Positions 35,653 through 46,068 are shown, counted from the first letter of the stretch. The stretch is DNA of 64,000 nt from Nonlabens marinus S1-08 (GCF_000831385.1 NZ_AP014548.1:868001-932000), one strand, 5' to 3'. A program made the numbers and translations. Notes: generated by a model not told the origin, from the letters alone.

Positions 35653-37656
35653 TTATTTATAAGAACGAGTCTTGAGTTCTACATTTTCAAATACCAGTTC
35701 TTCTTTATGCAGCTTTGCGTCACGAGGGTTTTCATTGTATTCCCAAGCTGATACGTATGCGTAGTTCTCATCATCACGCAGCGCTTCACCTTCAGGCGTT
35801 TGATACTCCTCACGGAAGTGTCCACCACAGCTCTCATTACGATCCAGTGCATCTTTAGCAAACAACTCACCTAATTCTAGGAAGTCTGCCACGCGGCCTG
35901 CTTTTTCTAGCTCTTGATTCTTAGTATCTGCTGTTCCAGTCACACGTACATTTGCCCAGAAATCTTCACGCAAATCTCTGATTTCATCCATAGCGGACTG
36001 TAGATCAGTAGCATTACGAGACATTCCACATTTGTCCCACATGATCAGACCTAGTTTTTTGTGGTAGTAATCCACACTGTGCTTGCCAGAACCGTTCAAT
36101 AATTTCTCAATGCGTTCTCTAGTTTCTTTTTCGGTTTGATCAAATTCTGGGGTATCTGTTGGGATCTCTCCAGTACGTATCTCATCTGCCAGATAATCAC
36201 CTATGGTATAAGGCAAAACAAAGTAACCATCAGCCAGTCCTTGCATCAGCGCACTTGCACCTAGACGGTTGGCACCATGGTCTGAGAAATTAGCCTCTCC
36301 AGCCGCAAAACATCCAGGAATTGTAGTCTGTAGGTTGTAATCTACCCAAAGTCCACCCATCGTATAGTGAACCGCTGGGAAAATCTTCATAGGCACCTCA
36401 TAAGGATTGTCATCAGAAATATTCTGGTACATATCGAAAAGGTTACCATATTTCTTCTTGATCACTTCTTTTCCTAGCTTGATCATCTCCGCTTCAGTAG
36501 CGTTTTTATGACCATGCGTTAAAGCTTCCACTTTACCGTAACGTTTAAAAGCTGCTTCAAAATCAAGGTACACTGCTTGACCGGTTTTGTTCACACCATA
36601 ACCAGCATCGCAACGCTCCTTAGCAGCTCTAGATGCCACATCTCGTGGAACTAAGTTACCAAAGGCTGGATAACGACGCTCTAGGTAGTAATCTCTATCT
36701 TCTTCTGCGAGGTCAACGCCGCGTTTCTTTCCTGCGCGGATCGCCTCTGCATCTTCTTTTTTCTTAGGAACCCAGATACGTCCGTCATTTCTGAGGGATT
36801 CTGACATCAAGGTTAGTTTGGATTGGTGTTCACCACTTACTGGAATACAAGTTGGGTGAATTTGAGTATAACATGGGTTTGCAAAGTAAGCTCCACGACG
36901 GTGTGTTCTCCACGCTGCCATTACGTTACTTCCCATCGCATTGGTAGAAAGGAAAAATACGTTCCCGTATCCACCAGATGCGATCACAACTGCATGCGCT
37001 CCATGACGTTCAATCTCGCCTGTAACTAAGTTACGAGCAATGATACCGCGAGCTTTACCATCTACAACCACAAGATCTAACATCTCATGACGGTTGAACG
37101 GTTGTACTTTACCACGGTTGATTTGTCTGTTCAATGCAGAATAAGCACCTAACAATAGCTGCTGTCCTGTTTGACCTGCGGCATAGAATGTTCTAGACAC
37201 TAGAACCCCACCAAAAGAGCGGTTGTCCAGTAATCCACCATATTCTCGTGCAAAAGGAACCCCTTGTGCTACACACTGGTCAATGATATTGGACGAAACC
37301 TCTGCAAGTCTATGAACGTTTGCTTCTCTAGAGCGGTAGTCACCACCTTTAATCGTATCGTAAAACAAGCGATAGTTGGAATCCCCATCACCTTGATAGT
37401 TTTTTGCTGCATTGATACCACCTTGTGCAGCAATGGAGTGCGCACGGCGTGGAGAATCGTTATAGCAGAACGTCTTAACGTTGTAACCCAATTCACCTAA
37501 AGTTGCAGCAGCAGAACTACCTGCAAGTCCAGTTCCCACAACGATAACATCAATGTTACGCTTGTTAGCCGGGTTGACTAGGTTAATGTGATTTTTATGA
37601 TAAACCCACTTCTCATCGAGTGGTCCCTGAGGTATTTTTGAATCTAAAACTGCCAT
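35653..37656 (-). CDS. sdhA: succinate dehydrogenase / fumarate reductase flavoprotein subunit
   Basis: 667 residues, the longer form usual in Bacteroidetes. The FAD-binding [11 protein letters not shown] near residue 41, [12 protein letters not shown] near residue 72 (covalent-FAD His region), G-G-Y-G-N-V near residue 217, H-P-T-C-I-P near residue 264 and R-L-G-A-S-A-L near the FAD-binding C-terminal part are visible. It oxidises succinate to fumarate in the TCA cycle. It follows sdhC by 2 bp. Confidence 0.96.
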   Translation of the reverse strand: MAVLDSKIPQGPLDEKWVYHKNHINLVNPANKRNIDVIVVGTGLAGSSAAATLGELGYNVKTFCYNDSPRRAHSIAAQGGINAAKNYQGDGDSNYRLFYDTIKGGDYRSREANVHRLAEVSSNIIDQCVAQGVPFAREYGGLLDNRSFGGVLVSRTFYAAGQTGQQLLLGAYSALNRQINRGKVQPFNRHEMLDLVVVDGKARGIIARNLVTGEIERHGAHAVVIASGGYGNVFFLSTNAMGSNVMAAWRTHRRGAYFANPCYTQIHPTCIPVSGEHQSKLTLMSESLRNDGRIWVPKKKEDAEAIRAGKKRGVDLAEEDRDYYLERRYPAFGNLVPRDVASRAAKERCDAGYGVNKTGQAVYLDFEAAFKRYGKVEALTHGHKNATEAEMIKLGKEVIKKKYGNLFDMYQNISDDNPYEVPMKIFPAVHYTMGGLWVDYNLQTTIPGCFAAGEANFSDHGANRLGASALMQGLADGYFVLPYTIGDYLADEIRTGEIPTDTPEFDQTEKETRERIEKLLNGSGKHSVDYYHKKLGLIMWDKCGMSRNATDLQSAMDEIRDLREDFWANVRVTGTADTKNQELEKAGRVADFLELGELFAKDALDRNESCGGHFREEYQTPEGEALRDDENYAYVSAWEYNENPRDAKLHKEELVFENVELKTRSYK

Positions 37657-37658
37657 AA

Positions 37659-38330
37659 TTATGCTGTTATTGGATTAAAATGATGATATAAAGCGATGAA
37701 GATAAATCCAGCCGGAATCAAAACAGCCCATGCATAGGTGATCTTTTTAAGCGTATCACCTTTCTTCACACTTTTTACTCCCATGGATTGAAACGAGCTA
37801 TTGAAACCGTGCCATAAGTGTAATGATAATAGTACAAATGATATTACATAAAGGACCACTCTCCATACAGGTTCAAATTTATGAACGGTCTCTGCATAGT
37901 ATCGAGTAGGGGATTCTGGCTCTGCATAAATAAATTTGTAAGCAATCTCGTGTGCCCAAAAATCATACATATGTAATCCTAAAAATGCTAGAACTACAAG
38001 TCCAGTAATGACCATGTTTCTAGAAACCCAAGGCGAGTTTGAATTACCATCAAACCTTTTATATTTAATAGGCCGCGCCTTATTATTTTGATATTCAAGA
38101 ACAATTCCCATGACAAAGTGAACAATAAGCCCAGCAAGCAAAATAGGCTGCAAGACAAACTGAACCAGCGGGTTATATCCCATAAAGTGAGACCACTCAT
38201 TGAAAGTGTCTGGAGCAATTACTGAAGTAATGTTAATCGTAAAATGTTGTGTAAGAAAAACTACCAGAAATAAACCTGATAAGGCCATCACCCATTTGCG
38301 TGCAATAGAAGATTTAATCAAAGCGCTCAT
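37659..38330 (-). CDS. sdhC: succinate dehydrogenase cytochrome b subunit
   Basis: 223 residues from the ATG at 38330 (M-S-A-L-I-K-S-S); an upstream ATG at 38354 overlaps the promoter and is less likely. Five membrane segments, with conserved His in [18 protein letters not shown] and S-L-H-L-W-H-G-F, the expected ligands of two b haems. A single membrane subunit is the type B arrangement (as in Wolinella fumarate reductase and Bacillus SQR). Confidence 0.92.
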   Translation of the reverse strand: MSALIKSSIARKWVMALSGLFLVVFLTQHFTINITSVIAPDTFNEWSHFMGYNPLVQFVLQPILLAGLIVHFVMGIVLEYQNNKARPIKYKRFDGNSNSPWVSRNMVITGLVVLAFLGLHMYDFWAHEIAYKFIYAEPESPTRYYAETVHKFEPVWRVVLYVISFVLLSLHLWHGFNSSFQSMGVKSVKKGDTLKKITYAWAVLIPAGFIFIALYHHFNPITA

Positions 38331-38351
38331 GTATAGATTTTTAATTTGTCG

Positions 38352-38382
38352 CAAAGATAGTTGCGAAAGCCGCCATATTCAA
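38352..38382 (-). promoter_or_regulatory. sdhCAB promoter
   Basis: On the minus strand: TTG at 38382-38380, a 20-bp spacer, then TATCTTTG at 38359-38352. This is a close match to the flavobacterial consensus and the best promoter in the window; the sdhC ATG follows 21 bp later. Confidence 0.75.
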
Positions 38383-38519
38383 TTAAGGTTTTTGATATAT
38401 CGGTAATCTCTGCATTATTTGGATTGAATCTTAATAATTTGAACCCACCTTGTACATTAAGTCGAAAACTTGCTCTTGAAATTACGCAATGATACTATGA
38501 TCAGTTGTTTTTGAAAGTT

Positions 38520-38535
38520 CGCTTTCGCGAAAGCG
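38520..38535. repeat. 16-bp palindrome copy 12 (intergenic)
   Basis: Exact copy with symmetry to 20 bp (38518-38537), between the sdhCAB promoter and the terminator of the Sus-type operon. Confidence 0.95.
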
Positions 38536-38538
38536 AAA

Positions 38539-38571
38539 TAAAAAAGCCACTAGATATATCTAATGGCTTTT
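38539..38571 (-). terminator. rho-independent terminator of the SusC/SusD operon
   Basis: On the minus strand: a 13-bp stem with one mismatch (38570-38558 with 38555-38543), a 2-nt apical loop in perfect pairing, then a T-rich tail to 38538. It follows the last gene of the operon by about 25 bp. Confidence 0.8.
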
Positions 38572-38595
38572 GGAAAATTAAAGTTGTGGTATGCT

Positions 38596-39579
38596 CTAGA
38601 TACAACTAGGATTAGGATTTACTGGAACATCTGTAGTAAGGGTATGATACCAGGCTAATGCTGGGTCATTTGCTTGAACCGTACGCAAAACCATTCTGTT
38701 TTCCGTGATCTCTAATATCTCATACTCGCTGCTACCCACGTACCAGCTCATGAAATTATTATTTGCCAATAGCATACTGGTTTTTCTAGATCGATCTTCT
38801 GGTACATCTGTATTAGTAGTAGGCGTAAATGTAACGGTTCCTGGTGCTGGAGCAGTGAATGGCAGGCATTCGTCAGCATTATCAGGGTTGTTAGCAGATG
38901 GTCCACCAAACTGACTTAGGTATGAATTATGGAAATAAGTACTACCGAAGTTTTTCAATTCAAATATGACATTGTTTCCATTCATTGTAAAAATCATCTC
39001 ATCCTCATAAAAACACTCTGTGAGCTCGTTACAATACCTCCCAAAAGCCGGAACTGGGAAAAATGCTGGGGTGTAATAGGACTCTGGAGATTGTCCACCT
39101 ATAAGTAAGGTAGGTCCCACGCCCCAATGTCCATTTTCAGCAACAGACCAGTACCATGTTTTGCTAGAACCACCAGTTAAAAACTCCTTAGCTTCTGAGT
39201 CATCAAAGGTACTCAGGACATCGATTACAAATGTTTGTGTAGTAGCAGCACCAGCTGTACCCGTGGCAGTCACGGTTACACTATAGCTGTTCACGCCCAA
39301 GTCAACAAACCGATGCTCAATGGCACCATTGAAAGTGGATCCGGTGCGGCCGTCGCCAAAATCATATGTATAATTCAAAGCATTATCTGCCGTTGAACTA
39401 AAAACAACGATACCTGTACCGTCACCATTCGGATCCGTAGAACTTTCTCCTTGTATGGCTACATTCACATTTAGATTGCTAGGGGTGATAATATCACCAA
39501 ATTCTGTATCGTCCTCTTGACAAGATTGAAAGGAAACCGCCAGTGTCAAAACGATCATAAGTTTATATAAATATTTCAT
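38596..39579 (-). CDS. PKD-domain surface lipoprotein of the Sus-type locus
   Basis: 327 residues with a lipoprotein signal (F-Q-S-C, Cys20) followed by Glu/Asp residues as in Bacteroidetes surface export signals. A PKD-like fold covers about 38-125 (Y-D-F-G-D-G-R-T-G, then Y-S-V-T-V-T-A-T). The C-terminal 200 residues are beta-rich with W and Y residues (K-T-W-Y-W-S-V-A-E-N-G-H-W-G-V-G-P), resembling an unnamed C-terminal domain of surface glycan-binding proteins. It is last in the susCD operon and likely a cell-surface binding protein for the imported glycan. Confidence 0.75.
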   Translation of the reverse strand: MKYLYKLMIVLTLAVSFQSCQEDDTEFGDIITPSNLNVNVAIQGESSTDPNGDGTGIVVFSSTADNALNYTYDFGDGRTGSTFNGAIEHRFVDLGVNSYSVTVTATGTAGAATTQTFVIDVLSTFDDSEAKEFLTGGSSKTWYWSVAENGHWGVGPTLLIGGQSPESYYTPAFFPVPAFGRYCNELTECFYEDEMIFTMNGNNVIFELKNFGSTYFHNSYLSQFGGPSANNPDNADECLPFTAPAPGTVTFTPTTNTDVPEDRSRKTSMLLANNNFMSWYVGSSEYEILEITENRMVLRTVQANDPALAWYHTLTTDVPVNPNPSCI

Positions 39580-39589
39580 TTCAATTATT

Positions 39590-41146
39590 TTAGTTTGTTT
39601 TTATTAAATCATCGATATAGATGGTCTCTGCAGAAGAAGTCGCCTGTAAAGGGTCAAAAAATATAACCACATTTCTAAGATCTTCTGTTGTATTACCGTT
39701 GAAGTTTGTAAAAGTCAATTCTTCCCATGCGTTCGAAACACTAGTGGTTACACTGGTCACTTCTTGAAAGGAACCACCGTCGCCTACTCTCTCGATTTTG
39801 AGCCATACTGGCAATCCAGCCCTAGGAGAATACACTTTCAATGTAAACGTGGTAGAAGCATCGAAAGCTACTGGCTGATCCAGAACTATTGCAACTAATG
39901 AAAAGTTATTTGGGCCAGTTGGAGGTCTGTTAAATTGCATCACTCTACTGGAATTATTTATACCACCTGCAACAGGATTAGCGATAATGGAGAACGCACC
40001 GTTGTTAGTTCCAATATTGTATTGTCTTCTTGTATCCTCAAAAGTCAATGGTAGAAGAATTGGCGGGCCGTCTGCTAGCTCTATATCATCAAAGTAGTTT
40101 ATGTCTCCCGTTGGGGCATTACCTAAATCAAAGAATATGACAAATCTGCTAAATGGTTGTGATGTGTCTAAACCAGTGGTGTCAAAGAAAAGAGTTTCCC
40201 ACTCACTGACTTTAGTAGTAAACGCTTCAAAATCTGCTGAAGCAATAGATCCATCTGCATTTTCCAGCTTCATTGTAACTTTAGTTCCAACAGGCATTGG
40301 AGACCTAGTTTTCATTCTAAAACCCTGAGGTCCGGAAAAATCAATAGGTCTACTCAACGGTACAACGACGCCTCCGAAAACTTGACTGCCTGTCTTTTGA
40401 ATGCGAACAACCTTGCCACTGTTATTGTCAACACTCGAATCTGGATTGTCAACTATAGAAACATCTGATTCAAAGCCTATCAAATTGTAGTTGAGTGTTG
40501 CTGACTCGAAAGTCAAGGGTAGAGTCACAGGGTCTTCTATTATTACAACCTCTGTAGTAGAAGTTGTAGCAGCTCCACCACTCAATGCAGTCACTGTTAT
40601 AGTATAAGTTCCTGTACTAGAATATTCATAATCTACGGTATCAGCTTCAGTAAAAGCTAAGGGAGCCGCAGCTGGATCCTCACCAAACGTAGCCTCAAAT
40701 GAGGTTTCAAAATCTGCAGTAGCCGAGACGGATACACCAAAATTGGAAGACGCACTTTTTGTTACGTTAACAACTAAGTTTTCTGGAGCCTTGAATGACA
40801 CTTCTAAATTCTTAGTCAACTCTGCAGTTTGACCTGCCAGATTAGTCGCTACTACACGTACTGGAAAAGATCCCTCAGAATAATTACGCTGTGCTTTCTC
40901 ACCAAGGGATAGTACGGTCGATTCACCTGTTCCATCGCCATAAAACACTTCGAAACTACTGACGCTTTTTCCAGATGGAGCTATGGTCACTAGACCAGTA
41001 TTGTCTTGGGTTATATTATAAATCAAGTCAATATTGGATGGCGCTTCTATGTCAACTGTCAAATCTTTAACATCGTCGCTGTCACAACTGTAAAGCGTTG
41101 CGAACGCTACAACTAGAATGACTAGAAAAAATTTAATATTTTTCAT
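39590..41146 (-). CDS. surface glycan-binding-type lipoprotein with tandem jelly-roll repeats
   Basis: 518 residues with a lipoprotein signal (L-Y-S-C, Cys21) and an Asp-rich mature start. Two PKD/Ig-like domains (about 35-205) precede two copies of a CBM-like beta-sandwich of about 155 residues (about 208-362 and 363-518). Each begins L-P-L-T-F-E and ends with F-F-D plus a Y-F/I-D-D motif, an internal duplication. It takes the place of SusE/SusF in the operon. It should bind a polysaccharide at the cell surface; no catalytic motif is seen. Confidence 0.75.
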   Translation of the reverse strand: MKNIKFFLVILVVAFATLYSCDSDDVKDLTVDIEAPSNIDLIYNITQDNTGLVTIAPSGKSVSSFEVFYGDGTGESTVLSLGEKAQRNYSEGSFPVRVVATNLAGQTAELTKNLEVSFKAPENLVVNVTKSASSNFGVSVSATADFETSFEATFGEDPAAAPLAFTEADTVDYEYSSTGTYTITVTALSGGAATTSTTEVVIIEDPVTLPLTFESATLNYNLIGFESDVSIVDNPDSSVDNNSGKVVRIQKTGSQVFGGVVVPLSRPIDFSGPQGFRMKTRSPMPVGTKVTMKLENADGSIASADFEAFTTKVSEWETLFFDTTGLDTSQPFSRFVIFFDLGNAPTGDINYFDDIELADGPPILLPLTFEDTRRQYNIGTNNGAFSIIANPVAGGINNSSRVMQFNRPPTGPNNFSLVAIVLDQPVAFDASTTFTLKVYSPRAGLPVWLKIERVGDGGSFQEVTSVTTSVSNAWEELTFTNFNGNTTEDLRNVVIFFDPLQATSSAETIYIDDLIKTN

Positions 41147-41158
41147 TTTAAAATGTTT

Positions 41159-42616
41159 TTAATAATTAGGGTTTTGCTCCCAGCGATCTCCCGCGAGTAA
41201 TATCTCTTCTAAAGGTATAGGAAACACATCATGTTTTCCAGATATAAAGCCGTTGATCTCAGCAGCTGCACGGCCTGTTCTAACTAGGTCAAAGAAATGA
41301 TGGCCTTCTCCTACAAGCTCCAATCTTCTATCAACAAATATGGCGTCTCTTAATGCAGATCCAGAAAATTCTACGTTGGGTAAATTAGCTCGGTTACGTA
41401 CGATGTTTAAATATGTTCTTGCTTGTCCATCACCCAGATTGCCACTGTTGTAGGCCTCAGCTGCCATTAAATAGACATCTGCCAATCGAATTGCTCTATA
41501 ATTGTTAGGATTGGTCAAGTTTGCATCTCCAGTGTTCAAATCACCTTGTCTGGCGATGTATTTTCTGTTGTAATAACCGGTATGTTCGTAACCTTTGCTA
41601 AAAGTCGCTCCGTTAGCTGCTGCAAACTCTTCTATGTCTAGAATAGCGGTATTCTTTCTTACATCAGCTGGTTCAAATAAATCTACTACCTCTTGAGTTG
41701 GAACATTAAAGCTGAATCCTGAATCAAATAATGGGCCGTTATAATTTCTAATACCATTGAAGCCTACCGCCACATTTCCTTCACTACACTGTAGACATCC
41801 AAAACCTGCACCTTCAAGATCCGAGTACTGGATTTCAAATACAGACTCTGAGTTGTTCTCGTTATCGTTTTCAAAGATGGTAGAATAATCCTGCACTAAA
41901 GAATATTGATTGGATAGGATTAAATCGTCCAAGACATCTGCCGCCTCTCCATATTTTTGTTGAAACAAGTAAACCTTTCCCAGCAACGCCTGAGCGCTAC
42001 CTTTAGTGGCGCGACCTACATCAGGAGTAGTGTATTGTAAATTTTCGATGGAGTACAGTAAATCTTGCTCAATTTGCGCGTAAACCTGCTCCTTAGGAGT
42101 GCGATCCACTTCAAACTGATCTCCAAATAGAAAACGTTTATCTACCACCAATGGTACATCACCAAAAAACTTCACCAATTCAAAATAGTAATACGCTCTT
42201 AAAAAGCGGGCTTCCCCAAGAACTCTTGGTTTTTCCGGAAAATCGGTTTTGTCTTGAAATTCTAATATGTAGTTGGCTCTATTAACTCCTGCAAACATCC
42301 ATCTCCATATATCAGATAATTGAGCATTTACAGGGGTGTGCATCATATCATCTATTTGCTGGATTCCTATAACGTCTGTAGCGCTTTCGCCACCAGCCAA
42401 GGTGTTGTCTGAAGCAATATCACCCAACATCACATTCAAGTAAGTGGATTGCAATAGATCATATGCAGCTACCAGAGCACTTTCATAATCTGCTTGAGAA
42501 TTAAAAAAGTTCTCTGAGTTTAAGTCTTCACTTTCAATGTCTAAGTAGTCTTCACTACAGGCGTTAACGCCTACGGCAACTACAAATAATAGAATATATA
42601 TTTTGTAAATTTTCAT
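41159..42616 (-). CDS. SusD/RagB-like nutrient-binding lipoprotein
   Basis: 485 residues from the ATG at 42616, which avoids overlapping the susC stop and leads straight into the signal; an in-frame ATG at 42640 is possible. Lipobox V-N-A-C, then S-E-D-Y-L-D-I-E, the usual SusD start. TPR-type helices include A-E-A-R-F-L-R-A-Y-Y-Y-F-E-L and A-L-L-G-K-V-Y-L-F-Q; the C-terminal R-R-L-E-L-V-G-E-G-H-H-F-F-D-L-V-R is the family signature. It caps the SusC channel on the cell surface and captures oligosaccharide. Confidence 0.93.
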   Translation of the reverse strand: MKIYKIYILLFVVAVGVNACSEDYLDIESEDLNSENFFNSQADYESALVAAYDLLQSTYLNVMLGDIASDNTLAGGESATDVIGIQQIDDMMHTPVNAQLSDIWRWMFAGVNRANYILEFQDKTDFPEKPRVLGEARFLRAYYYFELVKFFGDVPLVVDKRFLFGDQFEVDRTPKEQVYAQIEQDLLYSIENLQYTTPDVGRATKGSAQALLGKVYLFQQKYGEAADVLDDLILSNQYSLVQDYSTIFENDNENNSESVFEIQYSDLEGAGFGCLQCSEGNVAVGFNGIRNYNGPLFDSGFSFNVPTQEVVDLFEPADVRKNTAILDIEEFAAANGATFSKGYEHTGYYNRKYIARQGDLNTGDANLTNPNNYRAIRLADVYLMAAEAYNSGNLGDGQARTYLNIVRNRANLPNVEFSGSALRDAIFVDRRLELVGEGHHFFDLVRTGRAAAEINGFISGKHDVFPIPLEEILLAGDRWEQNPNY

Positions 42617-42626
42617 CTTGATAGTT

Positions 42627-45600
42627 TTAGAATTTTGCATTTACTCCTACTAGGAAGGTTCTCGCTACTGGATAGAAACCGTTGTCAATACCGCTCGCTA
42701 AAGGATCTCCTGAACTTGCACTAGGGTCGTAACCTCTATACTCTGTAAGTGTAAACGCATTGCGTACTGAGGCATAAATCCTCAACTTACTTAGCTGAAC
42801 GTTGTCGAGCGCTTTCTCCTTTAAAGTATATCCTAATTGTATGTTTTGAGCTCTTAAAAATGAAGCGTCTTCCACAAAAAAGTCTGAAAAAACCTGATTT
42901 GCAGTCGCTCCTGTAGTCACCCTAGGAAAAGAATTAGTCGAACCTTCACCAGTCCATCTGTTCAATGCATAAGTAGTCAAGTTAGTAAGTGGTTGGTTAC
43001 GCTCATAGTTGCGTACCATATCATTCCCGATGGACGCAAAGAAGTAACTTTGAAAGTCCCAATTTTTATAATTGAAACTTAAGTTCATTCCCATCGTTAC
43101 ATCTGGAATAGGGTTTCCTAATTCTGTACGGTCATCCAGATTTAGTTCTCCGTCGCCATTCAAATCCCTGAACCTCAAATCTCCAGGTTGAGCTATAGCA
43201 CCTAAAGCCTCTTGAGATGGGTGAGCCGCTACCTCAGCAGCATTTTGGAAAACACCGTCCGTTTGGAACCCGTAGAAATATCCAATTGGGAAACCTTCTT
43301 GAAATCTAGTTATAGGAGGTTGTCCTACTCCAAACCCGCCAGCTTCAATGAAACCATTATTATTATTTACTGACAGAACTTCGTTATCGATGGTAGCCAT
43401 ATTAAAACTTGCATTGAAGCTAAAGTCTTCAGTGACTTGATCAGAATACCCTATAGAAAATTCGAGACCTCGGTTTCTAATATCACCACCATTTATAAAT
43501 GGCGCGCCAGATCCAGGAGCTGCAGCACCTAATATTCCCGAAACGGAAGGTGCAATCAATAGATCGTTAGTCTCCCGATTGAAATAATCTAAAGTCACAT
43601 TCAATTTATTAGATAAGAACCTAACATCTAGACCTATATTGGTAGTGAATTGTTCCTCCCATTTGATTTCTGGATTGCTCAATGACCCTCCTGCAATTCC
43701 ATTGATGATTTGGTCATTGAATACATATTGACCTTCACCATTCAATAAAGAAACAAACCCAAATGCCGGAATTCTATCATTTCCTATGATACCTGCTGAG
43801 GCACGAAATTTTAAGAAACTAATAGTACCGCTATCTTGTAAAAAACTCTCATCAGAAGCTATCCAACCAATACTAGCAGAAGGAAAAATTCCAAATCTGT
43901 TTTCAGGGCCGAATATGGTACTTCCGTCACGTCTCAGGACACCTGAAAACAAATATTTACCGTCATAATCATATTGCAAACGTACAAAGTGAGAAAGTAG
44001 GCGTTGGTCAAAGCGTCTAGCTCCATTTTCATCGCCATCAATAACTCTTTCCGCACCAGCAATAGAGACCTCATTGTAGTCATTACTTTCGTTACCAAAG
44101 CCAGTAAACCCGTTGAAATCTCCTCGAGTTCTGAAGGCACTCATCCCTAAAGTCGCCTCAACGTTATGCCTTTCGGCAAAAGTATTGTCATATTTTACAA
44201 AAGCATCGTAGGTATAATCGCTGAAGAAGTTTTCATAGGTACTAAAAACGTTTTCGGTCAGGTTAAATACTTTTCCAGAACCGTAGAAAGCTCTTGGATT
44301 GAAATTATTCCCATATGCCTCGGAATAATTAGCTTGTATTCTTGCCGTAGCTTCAAAATGATCTAAGAAGGAATAGGTCAAGCCAAAATTCCCACTAATT
44401 TTTCCAACTTTATTCTTATTAAAGGTATTAGCAAGCTGCGCTACTGGGTTGATCACTTCATTACCTAAGCCTTCTGCTAGAGAGAATTCACCATTCTCAT
44501 CGTACACTGGTATGGAAGGAGCCATATTCAATGCATTAAACAATACAGAGCCTAATCCACCATCATTTATGTTTTTGTTACTGGTATAAGAATAAAGAAA
44601 ACCAGTTTTCATCTTCAGGTTTTTGGTCCAGTCATGATCAAAGTTGCCACGCATAGTAAAACGGTCAAAATCAGATTTATCACTTCCCACGATACCGTCT
44701 TGAGCTAAAACTGCTAAGCCAAATGCATATAAGGATTTATCCGTTCCACCTCTTACTGAAAGATCATTGTTGAGAACAAGAGCATCATCAAAAACAGCCT
44801 CCTGGTAATCAGTATTAGTTAAGTTCGAAATATTAGGGAATGGAAGAGGTTGGCCATTGTTAGCAAAAGCCTCATTCTTAATTAATGCGTATTGCTGTGC
44901 ATTTAAGGTCGGTAGGCTCCTTGAAGTTTCTTGAATACCACCCCAAGAATTAAACTCTACTGTAAGAGGTTGGTTTTTACGACCACCTTTTGTAGTGATA
45001 ATAATAACACCATTTGCAGCTCTGACACCGTAAATACCTGCTGTAGCATCTTTCAAAACAGAAACACTTTCAATATCTCCAGGGTTAATCACACTTAAGT
45101 CTTCAATGATATTTCCATCCACTAAAATCAAAGGACGGTTATCCCCATTTGTAGAGATTCCTCGAATCCTAATATTTAGCCCTGCTCCAGGGGAACCTGA
45201 AGAAGAAGTAACATTGACACCTGCCACTTGACCTTGTAAAGCTTCTTCCACACGAGTAGGTTTCAAATTTTCGATCGTCTCGCTATCTACAACCCTAACC
45301 GCTCCAGTAACTTCTCGCACGGCCTGTGTGCCATAACCTATGACAACCACCTCTTCAAGAGCCGCGACATCATCGAGTAAGGTTACTGTCAACGGTGTCA
45401 TGTTAGCGACAGTGATTTGTTGAGGTACCTTACCTATATATGAGAATTTGAGAACATCCCCTGTTGATGCGGCAATGGAAAATGTACCATTTATATCAGT
45501 TGTGGTGGCTCTGTTAGTGCTTAAGTTTTGAACTGTAGCACCTAATAACGTTTCTCCCGAAGATTGCTCGAGAACTTTTCCGGTAAGAATATTTTCTTGT

Positions 45601-45653
45601 GCAAAACCTAACGCTGCTACAAGATAAATAAGTAAAAAAGTTAATTTATTCAT
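42627..45653 (-). CDS. SusC/RagA-family TonB-linked outer-membrane transporter
   Basis: 1008 residues with a signal peptide (G-F-A-Q). An N-terminal carboxypeptidase-regulatory-like domain (about 22-100) precedes the TonB box region (V-V-V-I-G-Y-G-T-Q), a plug with R-G-I-S-T-N-G-D-N-R-P-L and the SusC signature G-V-R-A-A-N-G-V-I-I-I-T-T-K-G-G near residue 215, and a 22-strand-type barrel. It imports a glycan fragment with SusD using TonB energy. No anti-sigma, hybrid kinase or glycosidase gene lies beside it, so the substrate is unassigned. Confidence 0.94.
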   Translation of the reverse strand: MNKLTFLLIYLVAALGFAQENILTGKVLEQSSGETLLGATVQNLSTNRATTTDINGTFSIAASTGDVLKFSYIGKVPQQITVANMTPLTVTLLDDVAALEEVVVIGYGTQAVREVTGAVRVVDSETIENLKPTRVEEALQGQVAGVNVTSSSGSPGAGLNIRIRGISTNGDNRPLILVDGNIIEDLSVINPGDIESVSVLKDATAGIYGVRAANGVIIITTKGGRKNQPLTVEFNSWGGIQETSRSLPTLNAQQYALIKNEAFANNGQPLPFPNISNLTNTDYQEAVFDDALVLNNDLSVRGGTDKSLYAFGLAVLAQDGIVGSDKSDFDRFTMRGNFDHDWTKNLKMKTGFLYSYTSNKNINDGGLGSVLFNALNMAPSIPVYDENGEFSLAEGLGNEVINPVAQLANTFNKNKVGKISGNFGLTYSFLDHFEATARIQANYSEAYGNNFNPRAFYGSGKVFNLTENVFSTYENFFSDYTYDAFVKYDNTFAERHNVEATLGMSAFRTRGDFNGFTGFGNESNDYNEVSIAGAERVIDGDENGARRFDQRLLSHFVRLQYDYDGKYLFSGVLRRDGSTIFGPENRFGIFPSASIGWIASDESFLQDSGTISFLKFRASAGIIGNDRIPAFGFVSLLNGEGQYVFNDQIINGIAGGSLSNPEIKWEEQFTTNIGLDVRFLSNKLNVTLDYFNRETNDLLIAPSVSGILGAAAPGSGAPFINGGDIRNRGLEFSIGYSDQVTEDFSFNASFNMATIDNEVLSVNNNNGFIEAGGFGVGQPPITRFQEGFPIGYFYGFQTDGVFQNAAEVAAHPSQEALGAIAQPGDLRFRDLNGDGELNLDDRTELGNPIPDVTMGMNLSFNYKNWDFQSYFFASIGNDMVRNYERNQPLTNLTTYALNRWTGEGSTNSFPRVTTGATANQVFSDFFVEDASFLRAQNIQLGYTLKEKALDNVQLSKLRIYASVRNAFTLTEYRGYDPSASSGDPLASGIDNGFYPVARTFLVGVNAKF

Positions 45654-45682
45654 GAATGGTTTATTTGGTTCTGGTCGTGTTT

Positions 45683-45696
45683 CTACAACGTTGTAG
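45683..45696. promoter_or_regulatory. 14-bp perfect palindrome upstream of susC, possible operator
   Basis: CTACAACGTTGTAG, centred on CG, 29 bp before the susC start. Size and central CG resemble LacI-family operators. No LacI-type gene lies in the window, so the regulator would act from elsewhere. Confidence 0.45.
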
Positions 45697-45732
45697 TTGT
45701 GGTTTTATAAAAATATTAAGATTTTCACAAAA

Positions 45733-45747
45733 TACGACTAGGTCGTA
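45733..45747. promoter_or_regulatory. inverted repeat TACGAC-TAG-GTCGTA upstream of susC
   Basis: Perfect 6-bp arms with a 3-bp spacer, 80 bp before the susC start; a possible second regulator site. Confidence 0.35.
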
Positions 45748-45759
45748 CCGTCTATTAAA

Positions 45760-45794
45760 TTATACAAAAACGCAACGATTGCGAATTTGTATAA
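45760..45794. promoter_or_regulatory. 35-bp symmetric element upstream of susC
   Basis: Outer arms TTATACAAA / TTTGTATAA (9 bp) and inner arms CGCAA / TTGCG (5 bp) share one centre, with a symmetric AA/AA mismatch between them. It may be an operator for a dimeric or tetrameric regulator, or a structured leader. Confidence 0.45.
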
Positions 45795-46068
45795 AACATT
45801 GATAAACAGAATTCTAAAAAACTAAAAAACTCCAATCATCAAATGATATTCAATTTTGATGTGGTAATGTATAGTTATTGATGAGGTTAATGCTAGTTTG
45901 AAGTTTGACAATTACAAACTCAACCCTATTACAAATCCCCTGAGCCTGGTTACAGCAGCCTTTGCACATTTCGTAAAAATAAACCCATTAAAAAGAGACG
46001 ACCCTATTATTCAACTGTTTAAATTGGCTTTCTGACAATTTAAACTCCCTAAGTGATTTTAAATATAT

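Noticed and set aside
42379..42390. Partial palindrome match GCGCTTTCGCCA in the susD-like gene
   Set aside because: Only one arm is present; compatible with chance in a coding sequence.
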